A stretch of 64,000 bases of DNA, taken from NCBI GenBank assembly GCA_039985655.1, contig JBDWSF010000018.1, forward strand, positions 62,001-126,000. The letters run 5' to 3'. A model generated the notes under the pieces. The model saw nothing but the letters and a program-made list of their open reading frames with translations. It did not search any database and was not told the origin of the DNA. Shown here in pieces: positions 1 through 7,863 of the stretch. Made by a program: the position numbers and the translations under genes. This DNA is from Postechiella sp039985655 (GTDB lineage: Bacteria > Bacteroidota > Bacteroidia > Flavobacteriales > Flavobacteriaceae). The stretch's first letter is position 1. Each line of letters opens with the position of its first letter.

Positions 1-200
1 ATAAAGAGCTTAAAGGGTTTGAAAAAATAGAGCTTGAACCAGGAGAAACCAAAACAGTTGGTTTTTATATAGTTCCTGAAATGTTGAAGTTTACAGGATT
101 GAAAATGGAAAAAATATTAGAAGCAGGAGACTATACAGTGATGATAGGGACTTCATCTCAGGAAGTAATCTCAGAAAGGTTTAAACTAAACAAAAAATGA
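1..200 (+). CDS. GH3 family glycosidase, C-terminal end (partial)
   Basis: Only the last 65 codons are present; the gene begins before the window, reads in frame 3 and stops with TGA at 198-200. The peptide has the pattern of the fibronectin-III-like domain that ends GH3 beta-glucosidases and beta-xylosidases: an LEPGETKTVGF strand, then an EAGDYTVMIGTSS strand near the end. In the family this domain packs on the catalytic core but carries no catalytic residue, so substrate cannot be judged. It would cleave beta-linked terminal sugars from oligosaccharides in the periplasm. It is followed by an AT-rich gap and the ROK regulator gene. Confidence 0.75.
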   Translation, partial: KELKGFEKIELEPGETKTVGFYIVPEMLKFTGLKMEKILEAGDYTVMIGTSSQEVISERFKLNKK

Positions 201-460
201 AGAAAATAAAAGAATTGATATAATATTCTTTTTAATTATTATATTAATTAAACAATGTGAAATAATTTTGTTTGAAGTATTGTAATTTTGAGTAACTTAT
301 TAATATCTATATTATAAGTGATAGGTTTTAAAATTATTAATAGATTATATGTCTGTATGTAATTGAATAGTTTTATTAATAAATATTTTGTGTTTTTTTA
401 AATTTAATATATGGGTATTAGAAGATTATTTTTTTTTGAGAAACATAAATATTCAATTGT
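201..460. promoter_or_regulatory. AT-rich leader upstream of the ROK regulator
   Basis: No ORF of note lies in this gap. A TAATTTTG at 283-290 fits the Bacteroidota -7 consensus TAnnTTTG, but I see no matching TTG element 17-20 bases upstream. It lies 170 bases before the start codon, so it is a weak promoter candidate. The rest is poly-A/T sequence. Confidence 0.25.
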
Positions 461-1687
461 ATGAAAAAGGAATATGCAAAAATGGACTTAGGTGCGTTAC
501 AGCGCGCGAACAAGAAAGTGGTCTTAAAGCTAATAAAACATAATGATCAAATTAGTCGTTCGGCTCTAACTAAGGAGTCAGGATTAACCCCTCCAACCAT
601 TACAAGAATAGTAGATGAGTTGATTTATGTTGATGGCTTGGTAGAGAGTCTTGGTGTTGGCGATTCTAGTGGGGGAAGGCCACCAGTAATTGTTAAATTC
701 AAAAATGAAAAAAATTATATAATAGGAATAGACTTAGGCGGTACTTATATTAGAGGTTGTATGGTAGATTTAAATGCAAATTTTATTTCTGAAATACAAG
801 TTCCAACAGAATTAGATAAGGGTTTTACTTCTATAGTTGATAAAGTTATTAAATTAATACATAAACTTCAAAAACGAAAAGAAGTAGATGCAAAAATATG
901 GGGAGTAGGAATTGGTGTGTCTGGTTTAGTAAATAGTGAAACTGGAGTTATAGAATCGTCACCAGACTTCGTGTGGTCAAGTATTGATCTAAGAAAGGAA
1001 TTGGAAAAACATTTAGATTTACCTTTTTTTTATGATAATTGCTCTCGTTTAATGGCCTTGGGAGAATTGAAAATGGGTATAAGAGAGAACCAAAAAAATT
1101 TTGTGGTCATGAATATTGGTTATAGAGTGGGGTCAGGCATAGTCGTAGAAGGTAATCTTTTGAAAGGCTTTTTGGGCTTTGCAGGAGAATTTGGTCATAT
1201 TTCTGTGGATACTGATAGTTCAGTTCAATGTAAGTGTGGTATGTATGGTTGTTTAGAAGCTTTAGCATCGGGTCATAGAATAGCTAATTTGGGAAAACAA
1301 GCATTGGCAAGTAACAATTCAGAATTACTTAAAGAACTTAGTATGGGTAATGAAAACTTCATTACTGCAGAGTTGGTTGCAAATGCTGCAAAGAAAGGAG
1401 ATGCAGTCTCTATTGGGATATATGACGAAGTGGCGGAATATTTGTGCAAGGGAATAGGAGCTATAGCTAATTTGTTAAATCCAGAAACCATATATATAGG
1501 TGGAGGTGTTTCTTTAAATGAGAATTTGTTGTTTAATTTAATAGAAAAGAAAAAAGATAAATATTTATTACCAGTAAATAATAAAATAAAAATTCTCCCT
1601 TGTACACATGGAGATCAAGCTACATCAATTGGTGCGGTTTCTTTGGTTTTAGAGAAGATTTTAGCCTTGGAATTGTCTAGAAGTTAA
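461..1687 (+). CDS. ROK family transcriptional regulator / sugar kinase-like protein
   Basis: This 408-residue protein has the two-part layout of NagC/XylR/Mlc-type ROK repressors. Residues 15-65 form a winged helix-turn-helix (QISRSALTKESGLTPPTITR), and residues 87-400 form a ROK sugar-binding domain that opens with the phosphate motif DLGGT (91-95). Residues of the ROK zinc site are visible: GEFGH (242-246) and the cysteine cluster C257, C259, C264 in CKCGMYGC. It probably binds a sugar or sugar phosphate and releases DNA in the cytoplasm. The N-terminal DNA-binding domain argues for a regulator rather than a pure glucokinase. Neighbouring sulfatase and glycosidase genes are the obvious candidate targets. 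The ligand cannot be read from the sequence. Confidence 0.85.
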   Translation: MKKEYAKMDLGALQRANKKVVLKLIKHNDQISRSALTKESGLTPPTITRIVDELIYVDGLVESLGVGDSSGGRPPVIVKFKNEKNYIIGIDLGGTYIRGCMVDLNANFISEIQVPTELDKGFTSIVDKVIKLIHKLQKRKEVDAKIWGVGIGVSGLVNSETGVIESSPDFVWSSIDLRKELEKHLDLPFFYDNCSRLMALGELKMGIRENQKNFVVMNIGYRVGSGIVVEGNLLKGFLGFAGEFGHISVDTDSSVQCKCGMYGCLEALASGHRIANLGKQALASNNSELLKELSMGNENFITAELVANAAKKGDAVSIGIYDEVAEYLCKGIGAIANLLNPETIYIGGGVSLNENLLFNLIEKKKDKYLLPVNNKIKILPCTHGDQATSIGAVSLVLEKILALELSRS

Positions 1688-1798
1688 GAACGTATTTTAG
1701 CAAAAGGCTTCTGATAAATCTTTAAAAGAATGATGTATACAAATGGTTGTATTCTATGCTTATTAAAACAAATTAAGATTAAGTAATTTATAAAATCG

Positions 1799-3199
1799 AT
1801 GAAAAAATTAGTAATTGTTGTGCCAGTTTTATTTCTATTAGCGGGTTTATATGGATGTAAAAATAAAAAAGAGGAAACAACTGAAAATGTAAAACAACCC
1901 AATATAATCTTTGTGTTAACTGACGATCAACGATGGGACGCTTTAGGCTATGCAGGGAATTCTATTATAAAAACACCCAATATGGATGCGTTAGCAAGTT
2001 CTGGCTTGTATTTTAAAAATGCTTTCGTTACTACGCCTATTTGTGCTGCAAGTAGAGCAACGATATTAACTGGTTTGTATGAAAGAACGCATGATTTTAA
2101 TTTTGGAAAACCCAAATTAAAGAACGAATATATGCTAAGTAGTTATCCGTATTTACTTAAACAAGCAGGATATAGAACAGGTCTTATAGGTAAATTTGGT
2201 GTAAATGTTAACAAAGGTATTGAAGATGCTTTGTTTGATACTATTATAAAAACAAGGTGGCCATATTTGAAGAATATGGAAGGGGAAGAAATTCACCTTG
2301 CAGATATTAATGGTAACCATGCAATAGATTTTATAAAATCTGAAAAAGGTAAACCATTTTGTCTTTCTCTTTCTTTTTGGTCTCCACATGCAGATGATGG
2401 TGCAGAAGAACAATATTTTTGGCCTAGTTATGTAGATAGCTTATATGTTTCAGATAAAATTCCAGTACCAAGTACTGCAGATCCCGATTTTTTTGCTGCG
2501 TTACCTGAATTTATGAAGCATTCAATGAATAGGAAACGATGGTATTGGAGATATGATACTCCTGAAAAATTCCAAAAAATGGTCAAGGGGTATTATAGGA
2601 TGATTAGCGGAGTAGATAGTGTTTTAGGACGAATAAGAAGTACACTTGAAGAAGAAGGTTTGGCAGATGATACTGTAATTGTTTTTATGGGAGACAATGG
2701 TTATTACCTTGGTGAGAGAGGGTTTGCCGGAAAATGGCTTATGCATGAACAATCGCTTCGTGTTCCTTTAATGATTTACGACCCAAGGCAAGACGAAGCT
2801 TCGGGAGGAAAAACTTTTGATGAAATGGTGCTGAATTTAGATATAGCCTCTACAATACTAGATGTAGCAGGTATTACTATCCCTGAAAGTTATCAAGGAG
2901 AAAGCTTGATGTCATTTTATGGAAATAACAATTTAAAAGAATGGCGAACCTCAGGTTTTTTTGAGCATCAGCGTGCTGGTGAACCTCTACTTCCTAAAAC
3001 AGAATGTTATAGAGATGAAAACTGGAAGTTTATTAGGTATGAAGCTAATCCAGAATATATCGAGTTATATAATTTTAAGGAAGATGTCAATGAAGTCAAT
3101 AATTTGGCTTATGATGAAAAATATGCAGATAAAATTGAATATTATACTCAAAAATGTGATTCTGCAGTAAATCGTTTAATAGCCCAAAGGATTAAGTAG
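1799..3199 (+). CDS. S1 family sulfatase, lipoprotein
   Basis: Type I (formylglycine) sulfatase of 466 residues that would hydrolyse sulfate esters on a polysaccharide. The signal peptide ends in a lipobox (LYGC, Cys20), so it is membrane anchored. The metal-binding DD pair is at 42-43. The maturation motif is C82-A-A-S-R86, an alanine version of CxPSR, with Cys82 expected to become formylglycine. A later metal pair GDN is at D299-N300, followed by GFAGKW. These residues indicate an intact active site. It ends head-on against the rhamnosidase gene, with a gap of about 100 bases. The sulfate position and sugar cannot be inferred; by neighbourhood, sulfated fucose or rhamnose are the leading options. 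Confidence 0.9.
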   Translation: MKKLVIVVPVLFLLAGLYGCKNKKEETTENVKQPNIIFVLTDDQRWDALGYAGNSIIKTPNMDALASSGLYFKNAFVTTPICAASRATILTGLYERTHDFNFGKPKLKNEYMLSSYPYLLKQAGYRTGLIGKFGVNVNKGIEDALFDTIIKTRWPYLKNMEGEEIHLADINGNHAIDFIKSEKGKPFCLSLSFWSPHADDGAEEQYFWPSYVDSLYVSDKIPVPSTADPDFFAALPEFMKHSMNRKRWYWRYDTPEKFQKMVKGYYRMISGVDSVLGRIRSTLEEEGLADDTVIVFMGDNGYYLGERGFAGKWLMHEQSLRVPLMIYDPRQDEASGGKTFDEMVLNLDIASTILDVAGITIPESYQGESLMSFYGNNNLKEWRTSGFFEHQRAGEPLLPKTECYRDENWKFIRYEANPEYIELYNFKEDVNEVNNLAYDEKYADKIEYYTQKCDSAVNRLIAQRIK

Positions 3200-3295
3200 T
3201 CACGAGGATACAAATTCTTAATTTCATTGAGATTATTCGGTCTGTACGTATCGTATTGTGAAAACTTAGCTTTATACAATATGAAATTATTGTAA

Positions 3296-5773
3296 TTACA
3301 GTTTTGGTGATACTAAAATAGTATATGTACCTTCATTAAGTTCAAACGTTCCTGTTTCTAAATCTTTAATGTTATCAGATTTAAGTTCAATATTTTTTTT
3401 AAGAACCTTTATTTTTTGTGTTGGATTTAATAACAACCTAATTTGTGCGATACTCTCCTCCGGAATTGTAATATCATATTTATAAGAACCAGATGGTTCT
3501 CGTTTCCAGTTTGATACTATTGTTCCATATGGAGAATTGTATTTGGAATTAACATAGTCAAGTCCTTCAGGTGTATATGGTGCTAAAATAAATTTTTGAA
3601 AACCTGGATATTCAGCATTTGGTTGAATACCTCCTAACCACCTGAAAAACCATTCAGATACTGATGCTAGCATGGGATGGCAATTAGAATATACATCATC
3701 ACTTTCTTCCCAGGTTTCCCATATAGTTGTTGCTCCATTATCTATCATAAAACCCCATCCAGGGTAAGTAGTGGTGTCTACAATATTATATACTTCTTTA
3801 GGAGAAATATTTTGAGATATGGTTTCTAACATATATTTAGTTCCGAAAATCCCAGTATTTAAATGTCCAGAAGGACCTTTTTTTAATGCATTTTGTAATG
3901 AATCTTTTGCTGGCCCTATATCTTCAAGTGGCACTATGTTATGGTAAAGCAATGTAGAAAATAAGGTTTGACGGTTTATTTTTTCTAATACTGGTTTGTC
4001 CCAAAACTCATTCTTTAAAAGCTTTCTTAATTTTTTTGCAAGTTTTTTGTATTTAACAATTTGTTCTTCGTCTTCCATTACAGCTGCAAAAGTTCCCATA
4101 ATCTCTGCGCATTGAAGGTAATGTGCGGTACCAGTCAATTCTACAGGAACAGGCACAAGAGATTCATGGTCACTGAGTCCAGAACTTACAAGACCTTCAG
4201 GGTGTATTCTTGCTGCCTTTTCCATCCACTCGTTATCTATAGTATATAATTCTTTGATGATATTGGTGTCATTATAATACAAATACATATAATATTGAGT
4301 GGTGAGAAAAGCCGACTCCCAACTAATCCCACAATATTTAATTCCTGTATATGGAGCGGTATCAACAAACGTTGAATCGTTAATAGCGTCAACCCAGTCG
4401 TAAACGGTTTTACGGTAGAACGATTGCATATCGTAATTGTTGATGTAAGATTCACTAATAGCATTTAAATCACCACCATATCCAAACTTTTCTCTGGCAG
4501 GACAGTCTGATTGTACGCTAACCAAATTGGATAAAAACGTTCTTTTGGAGGCTTTTTGAATAGAATTTAGTAAATCTGATGAACAATTAAAGCTATTGGT
4601 GTCTTCCACGTTGCTATTAAGCGCTAGGCCTGTAATATCTTTAAGTTTTGGCTTTTTTCTTAAACCCATAATCTCCATATATCTGTAGGTGTGATATGTG
4701 AATTTTGGTTGAAAAAATACCTCAGTATCGTTTCCAATAATATAGCTGTCTGTTTGCCAAGCAATTTCGGGAGCTCCAGGACCTCCAATACCTTCTTCTT
4801 TAATTTGGCCTATTACAGAGGTCATTGGATTAAGAGATCCATCATTATAGATACGCTCACCAAACCTAAAGGTGATAGTGTCACCCTTTTTTCCAGATAA
4901 TTCGATATTGTAAGTTCCAGTGAAATTAGTACCCATGTCTACAATATATCCTCCGTTTTTTAATGATTTGATCGACGTAGGAGTTATTTTATCGGTAATT
5001 TGAACTGGTGGGAAAAAGGCTTTTTGTGTTATGCCTCCTGGGCTTTCACTAATTTTAGAATTTTTCCATGATTGATCTTTAAAATTGATTTTGTTCCAAT
5101 CCTTAATTTCTTGTTGTGCATTATATACTACTCCTAAATAGACACTGTTTTTTATAATAGGGCCATAGGAGTATTTCCATGTGTCATCCGTAATGATTTC
5201 ATCTGTGTCGCCATTTGTATATTTTAAGACTAGTTTAGCAATGAATGTAGGTTTTCCAACTTTAGCAAGATCAGCTCTCAGATTTCTTTTTCCCCATTTT
5301 TTTAGAGGTAATGGGTTGTAAAAACCATTTCCTAAAGTAACACCTAAGCAGTTTTTATCGTTAATAACTTGGGAGGTAATATCATATTCTGAAACATAAA
5401 TTCTTTTACTGTAATCTGTCCAAGCAGGGTCTAATATGTTTTTGCCAATACGTTCGCCATTAATTGTTGCTTCATAATATCCAGCAGCTGTAATATATAG
5501 TAAAGCTTTTTCAATTTTATTTTTAGAACTAAATTCTTTTCTGAAAATAGGAGCGGGATGGTTTAAATAAAATAGGGAGTCGTTTTTTGGTAATTCCTTT
5601 TCATCTGTAATCCACAAGGCGTTTTCTAAATCAATATAGTTTAATGAATCATTTAGTTGATTATTAGATAGATCATTGTCAAATAGTTTAGAAAAATAAT
5701 CTTGGTTGCTTATTCCGAAGTATAGTATAAAACTTATTGTTAAAACTAAAATAATGCTTAGTACTTTCTTCAT
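3296..5773 (-). CDS. GH78-type alpha-L-rhamnosidase
   Basis: An 825-residue exo-enzyme that would release terminal alpha-L-rhamnose. An N-terminal hydrophobic segment (about 4-21) has no lipobox, so it is a signal peptide or anchor. It is followed by the rhamnosidase N domain (AAGYYEATINGERIGK, about 92-107), a beta-sandwich, and the six-hairpin catalytic domain. The hallmark DCPAREKFGYGGD is at 423-435; spacing of D423, E428 and D435 matches the acidic triad known from Bacillus RhaB. The TIWE motif puts the likely base at E686. It is the only leftward gene in the first 40 kb and is divergent from the sulfatase gene at 6.1 kb. Rhamnose is found in ulvan and in some fucose-rich polymers; related GH78-like activities cannot be excluded. 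Confidence 0.85.
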   Translation of the reverse strand: MKKVLSIILVLTISFILYFGISNQDYFSKLFDNDLSNNQLNDSLNYIDLENALWITDEKELPKNDSLFYLNHPAPIFRKEFSSKNKIEKALLYITAAGYYEATINGERIGKNILDPAWTDYSKRIYVSEYDITSQVINDKNCLGVTLGNGFYNPLPLKKWGKRNLRADLAKVGKPTFIAKLVLKYTNGDTDEIITDDTWKYSYGPIIKNSVYLGVVYNAQQEIKDWNKINFKDQSWKNSKISESPGGITQKAFFPPVQITDKITPTSIKSLKNGGYIVDMGTNFTGTYNIELSGKKGDTITFRFGERIYNDGSLNPMTSVIGQIKEEGIGGPGAPEIAWQTDSYIIGNDTEVFFQPKFTYHTYRYMEIMGLRKKPKLKDITGLALNSNVEDTNSFNCSSDLLNSIQKASKRTFLSNLVSVQSDCPAREKFGYGGDLNAISESYINNYDMQSFYRKTVYDWVDAINDSTFVDTAPYTGIKYCGISWESAFLTTQYYMYLYYNDTNIIKELYTIDNEWMEKAARIHPEGLVSSGLSDHESLVPVPVELTGTAHYLQCAEIMGTFAAVMEDEEQIVKYKKLAKKLRKLLKNEFWDKPVLEKINRQTLFSTLLYHNIVPLEDIGPAKDSLQNALKKGPSGHLNTGIFGTKYMLETISQNISPKEVYNIVDTTTYPGWGFMIDNGATTIWETWEESDDVYSNCHPMLASVSEWFFRWLGGIQPNAEYPGFQKFILAPYTPEGLDYVNSKYNSPYGTIVSNWKREPSGSYKYDITIPEESIAQIRLLLNPTQKIKVLKKNIELKSDNIKDLETGTFELNEGTYTILVSPKL

Positions 5774-6096
5774 GATTTTTTATTATAGATTTAAAATTAT
5801 TTAATTGCTTTTGTTAAACCTTCTTTGGAAGAGTGATATTTTATAAGCTTTATTAAAAGCGTGTATTACTAGTTATGTTGATGATAAGTTATTAAAACTA
5901 ATTAATAAAGTATTTAAAAGTAAGTTTTTTTGTTTAATTTATTACTATTTTTTTGTTTTATAAGTTATCGCTTTTTTTTAACACGTATGTTAAGATGCTT
6001 TATATTATGTAGTTAAGTTAATTTATTGAAACCAATTTAACTTATTATTTATTTATAAAAGTTATTTTAATATCTTTGAATTAACCATGTTTTTTC
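5774..6096. promoter_or_regulatory. Divergent intergenic region with promoter element and palindrome
   Basis: This AT-rich gap separates the divergent rhamnosidase and sulfatase genes. TATCTTTG at 6071-6078 fits the Bacteroidota -7 consensus TAnnTTTG and would give a leader of roughly a dozen bases for the rightward sulfatase-GH2-GH95-GH95 run. No clear -33 TTG is seen. A 16-base interrupted palindrome, TTAACACGTATGTTAA at 5978-5993, looks like an operator. No coding potential was seen. Confidence 0.4.
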
Positions 6097-7722
6097 ATGA
6101 AAACGGTAAGGAATAAAAACTTTATAGCTTTGAAACCTACAGTATATTTAGCATTAATATTTGTTTTGGCAACTGGATATTCTTGTATTGATAAAAACAA
6201 GAGTAAATTGGCTAAAGATGAATTACCTAATACAAAACCAAATGTAATTTTAATTTATGCTGATGATTTAGGTAGGGGGTTGCTTTCTGTAGAAGGACAG
6301 AGAATTATAAATACACCTAATATTGATAGGTTATCAAAGGAAGGGATGCGTTTTGAAAACGCATATGGCTCTATGTTTTGTGCACCAGCACGAGCAAGTT
6401 TAATAACGGGTTATCATGATATTCATGGTGACCGTTGGAAAATTACAGGAGGTGGAGCATACAAGAAAATATCTTCAGGTCAGTTAACTCAAAAGGAAAT
6501 AGAAACGAAATTAAACGAACAAATTGGTTTAGTTAAAAAAGATGAATTTTTTTTAGCTCAAGTCATGAAAAGTGCTGGCTATGTAACTGGAGAAGTGGGA
6601 AAACTAGAATGGGGTTTTTCTACTACGGATAAACAAATGAAAAGACATGGTTGGGATTATTATTATGGATATTTGGATCATGTAAGATGTCATGGTTTCT
6701 ACCCTCCATTTCTCTTTGAAAATGGAGATTTAGTAACTATAAAAGGTAATACTAGAGCTGATTCTGGAAAAAGTATAGAAAGGGAAACGATTGAAACTTA
6801 TAAAGAACGATGGGATATGGAAGGTAAAACTACCTATTCTCAAAATATTTTTCTAGAAAAAATATTGACTTTTATAAGAGAAAATAAAGACACTCCATTT
6901 TTTCTTTATCACCCTACACAATTACCACATGGACCAGTTTCTATTCCTGAGGTTCATGCCGATTTTAAAGACGATGAAAGGTTGACTCAGATTGAAAAGG
7001 AATATGCTTCTATGGTAAAAATGTTAGATGATCACGTAGGTATCATTATGAAAGAGTTGAAGAATTTGAAAATAGACAATAATACTTTGGTGATTTTTAC
7101 TTCTGATAATGGACATGAAATATATTACACTCAGGAAGGTAGAGTAATGAAACCTGTGCGTAATATGCAAAATGGTGAATTTTTTGACGATGTGAAAACA
7201 AAATTTTATAGTAAAATAGGAGGAGATGTTTTTGATGGTAACGATGGTATGGCAGGAGTAAAACGAAGTAACTGGGAAGGTGGAGTTAGAATTCCATTAA
7301 TAGCAAGGTGGCCTAATAAGATTAAACCAGACGTTACCTCAAATAGATTAATTACTAATTACGATTTTATAGCAACTATGGCAGATTTAGTTGGATATAG
7401 TTTGCCAAAATCAAAAGATGGAATTTCTTATTTGCCAGAGTTAATAGGTAAAAAGGGCAAAGAACATGATTACGTTGTTTATTCATCTTTTATGGGGCCT
7501 TCTATAGTCGCAAATGATGGATGGAAACTTAGATATTTTGCACCAAAAGATATTTTCCAATTATACTATCTTCCAAATGATTATGAGGAAAAAAATAATT
7601 TAATTAATGAAAATTTGGAAAAAGCAGAAGAACTAAAAAATCATTTGCTAAAAGAATGTAATGGAAACTTAAGCAATGGCTGGTTTAAAGTAAGAAAGGC
7701 AGTTTTGCCAACTATAAAGTGA
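6097..7722 (+). CDS. S1 family sulfatase, lipoprotein (CAPAR motif)
   Basis: A 541-residue type I sulfatase. The lipobox GYSC places the anchoring cysteine at 30. The metal pair D56-D57 sits in IYADDLG, and the maturation motif is C95-A-P-A-R99. Here the usual serine of CxPSR is alanine, which still satisfies the CxPxR core. A second metal motif, TSDNGHEI, occurs in the C-terminal half. A stretch with several aromatic and acidic residues between the motif and the first core helix (about 105-150) is longer than in minimal sulfatases and may shape substrate choice. It is the first gene of a rightward run ending at the terminator near 15.3 kb, with a TAnnTTTG element just upstream. Confidence 0.9.
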   Translation: MKTVRNKNFIALKPTVYLALIFVLATGYSCIDKNKSKLAKDELPNTKPNVILIYADDLGRGLLSVEGQRIINTPNIDRLSKEGMRFENAYGSMFCAPARASLITGYHDIHGDRWKITGGGAYKKISSGQLTQKEIETKLNEQIGLVKKDEFFLAQVMKSAGYVTGEVGKLEWGFSTTDKQMKRHGWDYYYGYLDHVRCHGFYPPFLFENGDLVTIKGNTRADSGKSIERETIETYKERWDMEGKTTYSQNIFLEKILTFIRENKDTPFFLYHPTQLPHGPVSIPEVHADFKDDERLTQIEKEYASMVKMLDDHVGIIMKELKNLKIDNNTLVIFTSDNGHEIYYTQEGRVMKPVRNMQNGEFFDDVKTKFYSKIGGDVFDGNDGMAGVKRSNWEGGVRIPLIARWPNKIKPDVTSNRLITNYDFIATMADLVGYSLPKSKDGISYLPELIGKKGKEHDYVVYSSFMGPSIVANDGWKLRYFAPKDIFQLYYLPNDYEEKNNLINENLEKAEELKNHLLKECNGNLSNGWFKVRKAVLPTIK

Positions 7723-7863
7723 TTCTTTTTGTTATGATAATAACTTTAAGATATGTGAATTAATATAAATTATACTTGAGGAGAATCATATTTATGATTT
7801 AGACAAGGCATAGATACTTTTATTAAATAACTAACAATTTTGAACCTGCAGTTATACTATATC

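Noticed and set aside
1273..1491. Antisense ORFs inside large genes, for example 1273-1491 minus and 46461-46760 plus
   Set aside because: They lie wholly within well-supported genes in other frames and show no domain, start context or neighbour support.
3275..3294. Hairpin TACAATA/TATTGTA between the convergent sulfatase and rhamnosidase genes as a terminator
   Set aside because: The stem is only seven A/T-rich pairs and lacks a T-tract on the needed side.
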